A stretch of DNA of 47,298 bases from a virus. Location: the IMG/VR virus record IMGVR_UViG_3300000101_000027, positions 1-47,298 of that record. One strand, written 5' to 3'. Under the pieces are notes generated by a model that saw only the letters and a list, made by a program, of their open reading frames with translations, was not told the DNA's origin and searched no databases. Of the stretch, positions 1 through 7,960 are shown piece after piece (position 1 is the stretch's first letter; each line of letters begins with the position of its first letter). The position numbers were made by a program, and so were the translations under genes.

Positions 1-1088
1 GATGCATAGTTTTGTAGGAAACGGTCTTTCCAAACATCAGAACCATTTGACGTATCTACAGTTTTATATGCTTCAACAACAATATAGTTACCCAGTGAAA
101 GTTGATCCCAATCTGTATCAATCTGAATCTTGTTTGTGTGTCTATTGAATCTTAGTTGCTGTTTACCAACCAACATCTCATCTAAAAGAGATAGATGAGC
201 CATTGACATATAGTAATGAGTTATGTTATAATTAACTATGTCGTGTAAGTTATGAAGAATAAACTGATACTTTGCGTTAAACATACCAGTACCAGTAGAT
301 ACTTCTGATTCCATTGGGAATAGATTAGAAACACCAATGTATGGGTCTTCAATAGTCTCGAAAGTAAGACCAGTTGTTGCTCCACCACCTACAACAGTTG
401 TTTCAGTAGAACCATCTGTATTCTTTAACTGAAAAGTTCCACCACCAACTGAAGACGTAGATACTCTATAGTCACCAGTTGCTAGTGTTGCTCCACCAGA
501 TAGCACACCAGATACTCTAATCAACTGACCTACTTCTGGAACATTTCCAGTTGTAGCAAACGAAGCACTTGTATCAGTTATCGTTATTGTGCCAGTCATT
601 TTCGTCTTAACACTTAGATCAATGTAGCGAGTTTCGTACAACCCTCTGTATAAATCTGTTATTTGTCGTGCATCATTAGCCCCATGCACACTTGCGAAAG
701 TATCACTTGTAGCAAACTTACCTATAGTAAACTCACTTAGTGATGGTCTTTTGAAGAAAACTCTGTTGTTATCTACATCGACTCCAACTACAGTTGCTTT
801 TGCTGTGGCTTCTTCAGCACCACCGCTAGATGAAGATACTTCTTTGATGGCATCACCTACTTTGAAGTCACCCTCTGAAAGTGTGCTAAATTCGATATAA
901 GAGTTCAGTACTCTGGCTTTATAATATACTTTTTCTACACCATCGAAGTGATAATCATGATAATATGCTAACGCCTCATCAACTCTATCTGTCACTTGAT
1001 CATCAGAAACATTGATATCGATTACTGGTTTACCCAGTTTTCTGAGACAATATTCTTTAAATTCGGCTTTAGTTGTTGGCTCTGCCAT
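1..1088 (-). CDS. gp13: Neck protein, T4 gp13-like (partial, runs off left edge)
   Basis: Neck protein that in T4-like phages joins the filled head to the tail. The visible 362 codons are open to the left edge, so the C-terminus is missing. The N-terminus has the family signature: KEYCLRKLGKPVIDINV, then a run reading DDQVTDRVDEAL, then YHDYHFDG. The last visible residues (KDRFLQNYA) match the segment near T4 gp13 residue 250 as I remember it. Residues about 164-248 form a beta-rich block (VGQLIRVSG, TGDYRVS, GLTFET) that I do not recall in T4 gp13; it matches blocks in other proteins of this window and probably accounts for extra length. The start at 1088 has an AGGAA ribosome site about 6 bases upstream and a late promoter box at 1122-1129. 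The gene is separated from the other minus-strand genes by the plus-strand cassette 1235-7960. Family call is firm; the meaning of the insert is inference. Confidence 0.8.
   Translation of the reverse strand, partial: MAEPTTKAEFKEYCLRKLGKPVIDINVSDDQVTDRVDEALAYYHDYHFDGVEKVYYKARVLNSYIEFSTLSEGDFKVGDAIKEVSSSSGGAEEATAKATVVGVDVDNNRVFFKRPSLSEFTIGKFATSDTFASVHGANDARQITDLYRGLYETRYIDLSVKTKMTGTITITDTSASFATTGNVPEVGQLIRVSGVLSGGATLATGDYRVSTSSVGGGTFQLKNTDGSTETTVVGGGATTGLTFETIEDPYIGVSNLFPMESEVSTGTGMFNAKYQFILHNLHDIVNYNITHYYMSMAHLSLLDEMLVGKQQLRFNRHTNKIQIDTDWDQLSLGNYIVVEAYKTVDTSNGSDVWKDRFLQNYA
345..599 (-). repeat. Module B copy inserted in the neck protein
   Basis: About 85 residues of gp13 (roughly 164-248) with the strand pattern VGQLIRVSG, then TGDYRVS, then TFQL, then GLTFET. 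The same pattern occurs near 16379-16645 (YVRVSG, GNYRVS, FSLR), at 37980-38207 (VGTLIRVSG, IYKIS, GLTFEI), and more weakly at 19793-20020 and in the N-terminal third of the LRR protein. It is a protein-level repeat; DNA identity between copies is not obvious by eye. Confidence 0.55.
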
Positions 1089-1121
1089 GTTCGATTCCTA
1101 AATTATGTTGGTATAATATAC

Positions 1122-1129
1122 TATTTATA
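1122..1129 (-). promoter_or_regulatory. T4-style late promoter box for gp13
   Basis: The plus strand reads TATTTATA, so the minus strand carries the exact T4 late -10 sequence TATAAATA. It lies 33 bases upstream of the gp13 start codon, in the short divergent gap. Function is inferred from motif and position. Confidence 0.7.
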
Positions 1130-1165
1130 AGCAATAAATTTGTGCTTTTCATCAGATACAATGAG

Positions 1166-1183
1166 TATAAATATTTATAAATA
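1166..1183 (+). promoter_or_regulatory. Tandem, partly palindromic late promoter boxes
   Basis: Two exact TATAAATA boxes lie on the plus strand at 1166-1173 and 1176-1183, 50-60 bases before the start of the gene at 1235. Bases 1166-1179 are a perfect palindrome, so 1172-1179 also reads TATAAATA on the minus strand. This element could fire both ways, toward the plus cassette and, as a second site, toward gp13. Confidence 0.7.
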
Positions 1184-1234
1184 AGTGATAACAGACTTCA
1201 CTTAATTTCTACTTGAAAGGACAAAGGATTAAAA

Positions 1235-1657
1235 ATGAGCATAACAATACCTAGCGTAGTTACAATATCTGGTACTTCACCAACAGCAGTCGCTACAACT
1301 TCAGATTTACCTGTATCATCGGTAAACAACGGAGACGGCACTCATACCCACACTTATGGTATTCCGTACAAAGGTGGAAAGAGTACATTCGCATTTTATG
1401 GTGACTCTAATGCGTTCAACACTGTAACTAAGATTGAAATTCAAGCCGCATTTGATGGTGGACAACTAACTGATGGTAATGAAACTGCCCCTGCTCTCTA
1501 CACCGGGAATTTTATAACACTAACTGACAATCAAGATGCCATAGTTAGTGTTACAGGTAATGATATAGTATCTATAGATATTGGTAAATGTATGCTAAGA
1601 TTTAAAGTTACTGTAACCGGCACCATGCAAAGTGACATTAATATTGCAGTATCGTAG
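1235..1657 (+). CDS. Hypothetical 140-residue virion-associated protein
   Basis: I do not recognise a family. The protein is small, rich in Thr, Ser, Val and Gly, without charged clusters, signal peptide or membrane segment, and looks like one or two beta-sandwich domains. A GDGTHTHTYGIPYKGG stretch near residues 33-48 and an alternating beta pattern at the C-terminus (RFKVTVTGTM) fit a fibre-associated or decoration protein. It is first in the plus-strand cassette, behind the tandem late boxes at 1166-1183 and a purine-rich ribosome site (AAAGGACAAAGG) ahead of the ATG. It ends 11 bases before the large adhesin-like gene at 1669, so the two are probably cotranscribed and may act together on the tail surface. 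Function is inferred from context only. Confidence 0.55.
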   Translation: MSITIPSVVTISGTSPTAVATTSDLPVSSVNNGDGTHTHTYGIPYKGGKSTFAFYGDSNAFNTVTKIEIQAAFDGGQLTDGNETAPALYTGNFITLTDNQDAIVSVTGNDIVSIDIGKCMLRFKVTVTGTMQSDINIAVS

Positions 1658-1668
1658 GGGAGGGCTAA

Positions 1669-4278
1669 ATGTCCACTATACGAAAAGGTACAATTAGCAA
1701 GGGTACTATATCAACTGGCTTTGCATTCAAATCAGAATTAGCAGTCACAGGTGAACTAAAGTTCAACCTACTGGGTGACTATGGTTTCACGCCTTCTGAG
1801 AATGTTGCTCCAAGTACATCACTACTAAGCGGAACTATAAGTTCGGGTAGTGCTTCGGGTGCGGTAACATTTACTCTTGATGATAATGCAAATGGGCGCA
1901 TATCAATTGCATCAACAGGCGACAAAACATTCAGTATATCAACGACTGGAGTTGGATTCAATCACAGCACTTCGCCATCTCATACATTCAAAGTTAGAGC
2001 AGTTGGCTCAGATGGAGCAATTATATCTAGGACTGGCACAATCGTATTAACAGATGTTGATAATGCTCCTACTATCACAGCGACTGATTTTGCAGGGAAT
2101 AGGAATAATTTTCATGCTGATGTTCTACCGGGTGTTGCAATAGCGGGCGGAAACGGAAACGAATTAAGAAGTATATCCACCGATAAACAATCAGTATTTA
2201 CTCTAAGTGGATCACAGGCTGACGATCATTTACTTATACCTGATACAGATGGTCTTGGTGCAGTTGTTACTGCAAAGCGTATTATTCCTCATGGTGGTAG
2301 CGACAATACAGAATTCGGTCCTAGTGGAGTAGAAACCCCTGCCGCAGGTGATGCAACTTACACAGCAGAAGAAAAGGGTGACACTGACACTGACACAAGT
2401 ACAGCAAAAACTCTTACTAGTAACGCCAATTTAAGCGGAAGTTCGACTGTTGTCATTCAGCCTGATGTAGCCGCAAATTCTTACTTTAGTACAGGCTTCT
2501 CTGCTAGTTCAGTTTTAGAATCAGCGGGTGGGTCGCATACTTATCACTATGATAGTAACAGAGCCACTAACTTCAACACCAAGTTTTTTATCAATTATAA
2601 TAACGGGCAAATAGCAAGAAGATCGGGTCAAACTATTCAACATGGTGATACATTTAGTGTAGTGGCGCAGGCTGCTAGGTTCAAAGTGTGGACACCTGCT
2701 GATATTTCGGAACTTCAAAATCCTGGCGCAGATGACGAATCTTTTTACTCAATCTTATATGTCGGTGGCTTTACATCTTCGGCTGGGCACAGCCCTGCAA
2801 TCGATTTAACTAATGATACTTTTATGTTGGAAGAAGTGCCTGTCGCAGTTTCAAAGACAAATGCGTTTTCTGTTGGATCGGGGCCTAAAATTACTGTTTC
2901 ATCAGGTGGTGGTGGTGATTCATTCGGAAACACGATTTCTGGAATAGACAATCCAACAATCAATATGTATGTTGGTGACACATTTACTATAACCAATTCT
3001 GCACACGCAACAAAAGAAATATATGTCAAAACTGAAGTAGTCGGTGGTACAACACTAGGTCTACCAACTGATTCATCAGTTACGAACAACGGAAGCGCAT
3101 CAGTAGCATTTACCCCTGTTTCTAAAGGCGTATATTATTATGTCGATGCAACTGACTCTAGAAACTATGGTATTATTCAAGTTCACTCTCGTGATATAAG
3201 AAATCCATTTAAGACTGGAACACCTGTAGTTGCAACTAATCTTACAATTTATCAAGGCAGTGTCATATCTAATGTAAGTCCTACTCAAGGTAGACTTTTA
3301 TATGTAAGAAATGTATATCAAGATACTGGTAACGAATCCGATGCAGGTAAAATATCTCTTCACACCACAAAAAGCGGAGCCGAAGCAAATAATAGCAGAC
3401 TTGATATAACTTCAACTACGGGCGGTCAAACACAATCTTTTGTCGGTATGATTCTAAGACCAGTTGCATACAGAAATATCACATTTAATGTACAAGATAC
3501 TATAGCCCCATCGTTTACTTCATCTGCTACAACGAGTTTGATAGAAGGACTTAAAGCAGATACTAGCACTCTTTATAATGCGGCTGCTACTGATGCGGGC
3601 ACCGGTGTTTCTAGTTACTCTATAGTAGCAAACACTTCTGGATTAAATCTAGAAATTGGTCAATATCAATCGCCGGGTAATGTGACTTTCGATGGAGCGC
3701 AAACAATCACTGCCGGACAAACATATTCGCTCACTGTTCGTGCAACAGATGGTGCAGGTAATTCAACTGATCAAGCGGTGACAATAACTGGAACGTCAGC
3801 GTCAACTACTCATTTCGTAACACATGGTATTAATAGCCCTGTTAATGGGGTACATCGCTACGGGTATAGTGGGCAGGAATACAGTGCCCTTTCTAGTGCG
3901 ACTGGCTCAATAAGCCCTAACGTCAATGTGAGTGGCTTCTCTGCAAGCACAAAGATTGTGGCTTGTTATATGCATGAGAGTAATTACAATGGCTATAATG
4001 CTAGTGGAGCAGACAGATATCGTTTTTATATAACATTCACAGGCGATCATCGCAATAATTCGAACAAAAATCAAATTGTTGTTACTAGTGGAAGTACTTC
4101 TCAAACATTTACATTTGCATCCGCCTCTACTGAAACATATTCGAGCGCCTATTATCAAAGCGATGGCGGGTTTACACGATATACATGGAACTTCTCTAAC
4201 CCTACATCAGGGAATAGCATATGGGATGTTATCGCAAATCTTAGTGGCGGCAGCCAATGGTCAATTGAGGTAAGTTAA
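1669..4278 (+). CDS. Large multi-domain adhesin-like structural protein with Ig/cadherin-like and cupredoxin-like domains
   Basis: 869 residues, probably a tail fibre or surface adhesin. Residues 1-35 contain short KGTISKGTIST-type repeats that could be an attachment region. Residues about 45-130 look cadherin-like (TFKVRAVGSDG, then IVLTDVDNAPTI). Residues about 608-708 are a second such domain (SLTVRATDGAGNSTD). Residues about 427-505 resemble the cupredoxin-like domain often seen in marine phage structural proteins (FTPVSKGVYYY, then YGIIQV), but the usual Cys, His and Met copper ligands are replaced by Asp, Asp and Asn. The C-terminal 150 residues are Ser-, Tyr- and Asn-rich and may form the receptor-binding tip. 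The start is set by a strong GGGGAGGG ribosome site. The gene ends one base before the next ATG. Host-binding role is inference. Confidence 0.6.
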   Translation: MSTIRKGTISKGTISTGFAFKSELAVTGELKFNLLGDYGFTPSENVAPSTSLLSGTISSGSASGAVTFTLDDNANGRISIASTGDKTFSISTTGVGFNHSTSPSHTFKVRAVGSDGAIISRTGTIVLTDVDNAPTITATDFAGNRNNFHADVLPGVAIAGGNGNELRSISTDKQSVFTLSGSQADDHLLIPDTDGLGAVVTAKRIIPHGGSDNTEFGPSGVETPAAGDATYTAEEKGDTDTDTSTAKTLTSNANLSGSSTVVIQPDVAANSYFSTGFSASSVLESAGGSHTYHYDSNRATNFNTKFFINYNNGQIARRSGQTIQHGDTFSVVAQAARFKVWTPADISELQNPGADDESFYSILYVGGFTSSAGHSPAIDLTNDTFMLEEVPVAVSKTNAFSVGSGPKITVSSGGGGDSFGNTISGIDNPTINMYVGDTFTITNSAHATKEIYVKTEVVGGTTLGLPTDSSVTNNGSASVAFTPVSKGVYYYVDATDSRNYGIIQVHSRDIRNPFKTGTPVVATNLTIYQGSVISNVSPTQGRLLYVRNVYQDTGNESDAGKISLHTTKSGAEANNSRLDITSTTGGQTQSFVGMILRPVAYRNITFNVQDTIAPSFTSSATTSLIEGLKADTSTLYNAAATDAGTGVSSYSIVANTSGLNLEIGQYQSPGNVTFDGAQTITAGQTYSLTVRATDGAGNSTDQAVTITGTSASTTHFVTHGINSPVNGVHRYGYSGQEYSALSSATGSISPNVNVSGFSASTKIVACYMHESNYNGYNASGADRYRFYITFTGDHRNNSNKNQIVVTSGSTSQTFTFASASTETYSSAYYQSDGGFTRYTWNFSNPTSGNSIWDVIANLSGGSQWSIEVS
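2947..3183 (+). other. Cupredoxin-like domain lacking copper ligands
   Basis: Residues about 427-505 of the adhesin-like protein run from NPTINMYVGDTFTI to YYYVDATDSRNYGIIQV. In the common phage version the last part reads YYxCxxHxxMxGxIxV. Here the ligand positions hold D, D and N. The fold is inferred from the pattern; loss of metal binding follows if the alignment is right. Confidence 0.45.
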
Positions 4279-4279
4279 T

Positions 4280-4696
4280 ATGATAACATGGAAAATAACT
4301 AAACTAATACCAAACACGATTCCGCCTCTCGACAGAGTGATAATAGAATGCGAGTGGCAATGCACATATAAAACTGACTCTGTTTTCAGAATATGTCATG
4401 GAAATATAAAACTTCCTCACAATCATTTAACAGAAGAATCGATGATTGCATTTGATCTGCTTGAAGAAACGACTGTTCTTGGATGGGTTAAGAGTATACT
4501 TGGACAAGAGACTGTTGATGCTATAGAAGATATGCAGAATGGTGGCTTAGATGTCGAAGAAGTTGATTTAACTGATTCGAATACTGTATGGCCTGCTTAC
4601 TGGGAAGGTGCCCCAGCAGACCCACAATACGATGAGTGGGGCAATCTAGTTGACTCTGAAGGCAACCCGATAGACGAGCAAGGTAATCCATTATAA
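4280..4696 (+). CDS. Conserved small phage protein of unknown function, with acidic GNP repeat tail
   Basis: 138 residues. The N-terminal half (MITWKI, then a beta-strand ending RVIIECEWQC, then LGWVKSILGQETVDAIE) resembles small proteins found beside fibre genes in many T4-like phages (I believe the DUF7936 type); no role is established that I know of. The C-terminal 25 residues are acidic and repetitive: three units of roughly seven residues, EWGNLVD, SEGNPID and EQGNPL. The GAGGTAAG ribosome site lies inside the end of the previous gene, whose stop codon is one base from this ATG, so the two are translationally linked. The next gene has its own promoter (4706-4713). Small size and position suggest a chaperone, adaptor or minor fibre component, but this is a guess. 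Confidence 0.6.
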   Translation: MITWKITKLIPNTIPPLDRVIIECEWQCTYKTDSVFRICHGNIKLPHNHLTEESMIAFDLLEETTVLGWVKSILGQETVDAIEDMQNGGLDVEEVDLTDSNTVWPAYWEGAPADPQYDEWGNLVDSEGNPIDEQGNPL

Positions 4697-4705
4697 TTGT
4701 GTTGC

Positions 4706-4713
4706 TATAAATA
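4706..4713 (+). promoter_or_regulatory. T4-style late promoter box
   Basis: Exact TATAAATA in the 48-base gap before the gene at 4745, 31 bases upstream of its ATG. It indicates late expression of the 1071-residue protein independent of the first three plus-strand genes. Confidence 0.7.
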
Positions 4714-4744
4714 GTATGATAACACATGAACCTAAGAGAATCGC

Positions 4745-7700
4745 ATGGCTACTACTAGAAAATATTTAAAATTTGGTTTAAGAGCAGACAAAAATCTTGC
4801 TGACATGAGTGATCAGTCAGAGGGTCTTGGCAACCTTTTAAATAATCTAGATAGAGATGTTAGAGATGTTCATGGCGATCTTGTAGGATTTAGAGTAAAT
4901 GATGTTGTTCCTTTACAGCAACTCAGTCAAACAGATATTGATAGCACTTCACCTAGTCCTGGGGCTATACCAGAAGCATGGACATGGTTAAGAGAAAATA
5001 TTGCTTTTCAGATAGTAGATGGAAGAAACGCAAACATTCAACCTCTTGTTACAATACAAGATGAAATAAACAAAGGAAAAATAGTATTAGGTGATCCACC
5101 CTTTGTAAGTGGTGGAACAGGTCCGCTAACAACATATATCCCATCAAACAGATTTTCTCCATACGCTCCAAACAGTGGCTTGGAAAATGAAAAAGTTGCG
5201 GCAAATAAAATTCGACAAGGAAATAGATACAGAATAGAAAGTCTTGGCTCGCCTGCAGTATCAGACGGGTTATGGAACAATGTATCCACCACAACTGACA
5301 CTGGTTACACCGCAGGTGACATATTCACAGCATCAACCAATAGCACACACGAGTTTTCATTAGATGATATGTCTGATGGAACAGATGGTTCTATTCAGCT
5401 AAAAGTGGGTAATGGATTATTGGCGGGTATGCAAGTAAGATATCTGGAAACAGACTCTACATATTCCCCAAGCAACTTAACTCATAATACTGTATACTTT
5501 ATTCGTGATGTAAATGGATCGGCAGGACAAGGAACGATCAAACTAACTCTACAAGTAGATGGTACTGCGGTAGCATTTACCAAGCCAACTATTGAAGATA
5601 TCGATGATCCAAATCGAACAGTTAGAAGTGCTAATAATTTTAAACTTGTATTAGAAGGTTATGAGAATGGGCAAATTAGAAATGTGACCATGCCTTCAGG
5701 AAAATTTGCCACAGAAGCTGAAAGTTTAAACCCAGAAGAATTAAACTCTACGTTAGTATATACTAAAAAAATAGACCCTACTGGGGCTATAGGTAATGAT
5801 CTACAAAATGATGATGAGTTTTGGAGTGAAAGTGGGTTTTCGTTATCTACACCATTTTATCCAGTATTTCAAAATAACTTTGGTGGAGTTCAGTTTGAAG
5901 GATATCTAGAAGATGGATTTAATCCAACATTCGAAACAAATGGATTTCTTGTAGTGGAGCAAGACTTACAAGAAGATGGGACAGATAATAATTGGGAACT
6001 TATCAAAGGTGTTAATACTGATAGATTAAGACCAATATATCCAGTGACTTGGGGAGTTGACCCAAATGATTCTAACAAAACAAGACTTACATTTAATAGC
6101 AATGGAGAAGACATAAAGAGACTTGCAGTAGGTATGCTAGTCACAGTAAGGCCTGATGAATACGCTGCCGCTTCTGAAGCATCTGAAGCTGACCCAACCA
6201 ATCAGGCGTTATTTGTCGCACTAAGCGATATTGGAAGTGTCTCTCAACCAATATCGTCTGTAGATGTTGCTAACAACTTTATTACTGTACCAAAAATGAC
6301 ATATAGTGACAGTAGTGGTAACATCCAAAATGCCACTGGAAGTTCATCTTTTGATGTTACCATTAATTGGAACATGGGTGGAAGCGAAAGAATAAGATTT
6401 CCAATAACAATATCTAAGCCAGTTGGTAGAAGACGAAGAGTAAGATTTACTTGTTGGTGGCCGCAAAGAAATCTGGGAAACAGAGATTTAGGACAGACAG
6501 ATAAGGTATTTTCTGACATTTCTAGTAATAGTGTCAACTTGAAAGTAGGAAACTTTTATAAAAGTCAAAACAATCAAGATTTTAGTAATAAGAAATATAG
6601 TTTTCCATTCTATAGAGATAGAAGAGCAAGTGCAACACAGCAAGAATCTAAAAATCAACTTAAAGTTGAGTATACAGCAAGAAACATTTATGAACCTGTT
6701 AGATACGCTAAAGACACTACAGACTACTATGACGCAACAACATATGGAGCCGAAGGTAGAATTGGGGTAATTCCTATTCAGTTGGGTTCTAATGGTCTGA
6801 TGAAATATGCGCCAACAAGTGGTGATTTTTTAAATAGCCTGGCAGAAGTAAAGGCTTCACACAATGGTGATAATTTCATTGCTAATTTAGGTGATATAGT
6901 CATTACACATAATGAGTCAACTGGAACATATCACGCATTTAAGATAACATTTAATGACTTAAATGAGGCAGCCTTCTTGGTTGATTCTAGTTACTCAACG
7001 GTCACTGGTATAGCAGAGGGCACAATTCATAGGGTTTTACTTGTTAGAAATAAAGGTCTGCATGGAATATATTCTACTACACACGATGGTTCTGATCATA
7101 CTTTGACTCAACTGTCTACAAGTGATGCATCATATTCTTATCATATCAATCAAGTTAAAAGAGAAGATTTTATCTATAAGGTCGAGTATGATAATATAAG
7201 TTCTTTAAGTACTGTCACGAGTGGTGGTAATACTTATACTTATGCACCCATGAATCAGATTGCATTTAAGCTAGAAACTATTAATCATAGCGATACTCGT
7301 GATCCAAGTACAACTACTGCAAACTTTACAGTTTCTGCACACCCACAAGCAAGTGGCGGTGTATTCACAACATCACAGGCTCTTTCTACGAATAATGGCA
7401 TAATCTTAGCATATTCATCAAAGGGTCTAAATGATAGATCGGCTGTAACAGAGTGTACAGATGTTTTTGGTCACGAAGTTTCAACAACAGCATCTGCTAC
7501 AACCAGTGTGCTTACGCTAAAAAGCGTAGAAGGTATAAGTGCTGGCGATATAGTTTATGTAGATGGAACTATTCCATATAGCGAAACTGATCCGACTGTT
7601 GTTGGTGCTGTTAGCACCATTACCAAAACAATTACTCTCGTGAACAATAATGGAAGCGTGGATATAACTAAAGAAGCCCCTCCAGGCACAACCGTAGTAT

Positions 7701-7960
7701 TTGTACCTGCAACAGCGGGTCCTGCTAATGATGGTTGGGGCAAGCAAAATAAAGAATATTGCGTGACTCCACTTAATACCGCTCCGCCTTGGGCAGGTAC
7801 AGACGAAGGTTTGGAGACAACAGATAGCAATCCAAGCATAGTCGCAAAGGAATTGAGATTTACTGATTTGACTTTCTTAGGTGTTCCTACGAATCAAATT
7901 TCTGATCTTTCTGGGCAAACACTAGCGAATGGTTATTTTAATATAACGTATAGCGACTAA
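4745..7960 (+). CDS. Large virion structural protein with module A and module B
   Basis: 1071 residues. The N-terminus (KYLKFGLRADKNLAD, then a LGNLLNNL run) is of the type found at the head of several marine T4-like structural proteins and echoes the NLG-type N-termini of the LRR and 734-residue proteins of this window, so it is probably a docking segment. Residues about 155-200 are a module A copy (RQGNRYRIESLG, then AGDIFTAST), followed at about 200-305 by module B-like strands (LLAGMQVRYLE, TVYFIRDV). Residues 360-450 contain GVQFEGYLEDGF and FLVVEQDLQEDG, a segment I cannot name. Residues about 560-580 are unusually basic (GRRRRVRFTCWW). The remaining part is beta-rich with no recognised enzyme motif. 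Its TAA overlaps the stop of the converging gene by bases 7957-7960. Likely a fibre or baseplate-peripheral protein. Confidence 0.65.
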   Translation: MATTRKYLKFGLRADKNLADMSDQSEGLGNLLNNLDRDVRDVHGDLVGFRVNDVVPLQQLSQTDIDSTSPSPGAIPEAWTWLRENIAFQIVDGRNANIQPLVTIQDEINKGKIVLGDPPFVSGGTGPLTTYIPSNRFSPYAPNSGLENEKVAANKIRQGNRYRIESLGSPAVSDGLWNNVSTTTDTGYTAGDIFTASTNSTHEFSLDDMSDGTDGSIQLKVGNGLLAGMQVRYLETDSTYSPSNLTHNTVYFIRDVNGSAGQGTIKLTLQVDGTAVAFTKPTIEDIDDPNRTVRSANNFKLVLEGYENGQIRNVTMPSGKFATEAESLNPEELNSTLVYTKKIDPTGAIGNDLQNDDEFWSESGFSLSTPFYPVFQNNFGGVQFEGYLEDGFNPTFETNGFLVVEQDLQEDGTDNNWELIKGVNTDRLRPIYPVTWGVDPNDSNKTRLTFNSNGEDIKRLAVGMLVTVRPDEYAAASEASEADPTNQALFVALSDIGSVSQPISSVDVANNFITVPKMTYSDSSGNIQNATGSSSFDVTINWNMGGSERIRFPITISKPVGRRRRVRFTCWWPQRNLGNRDLGQTDKVFSDISSNSVNLKVGNFYKSQNNQDFSNKKYSFPFYRDRRASATQQESKNQLKVEYTARNIYEPVRYAKDTTDYYDATTYGAEGRIGVIPIQLGSNGLMKYAPTSGDFLNSLAEVKASHNGDNFIANLGDIVITHNESTGTYHAFKITFNDLNEAAFLVDSSYSTVTGIAEGTIHRVLLVRNKGLHGIYSTTHDGSDHTLTQLSTSDASYSYHINQVKREDFIYKVEYDNISSLSTVTSGGNTYTYAPMNQIAFKLETINHSDTRDPSTTTANFTVSAHPQASGGVFTTSQALSTNNGIILAYSSKGLNDRSAVTECTDVFGHEVSTTASATTSVLTLKSVEGISAGDIVYVDGTIPYSETDPTVVGAVSTITKTITLVNNNGSVDITKEAPPGTTVVFVPATAGPANDGWGKQNKEYCVTPLNTAPPWAGTDEGLETTDSNPSIVAKELRFTDLTFLGVPTNQISDLSGQTLANGYFNITYSD

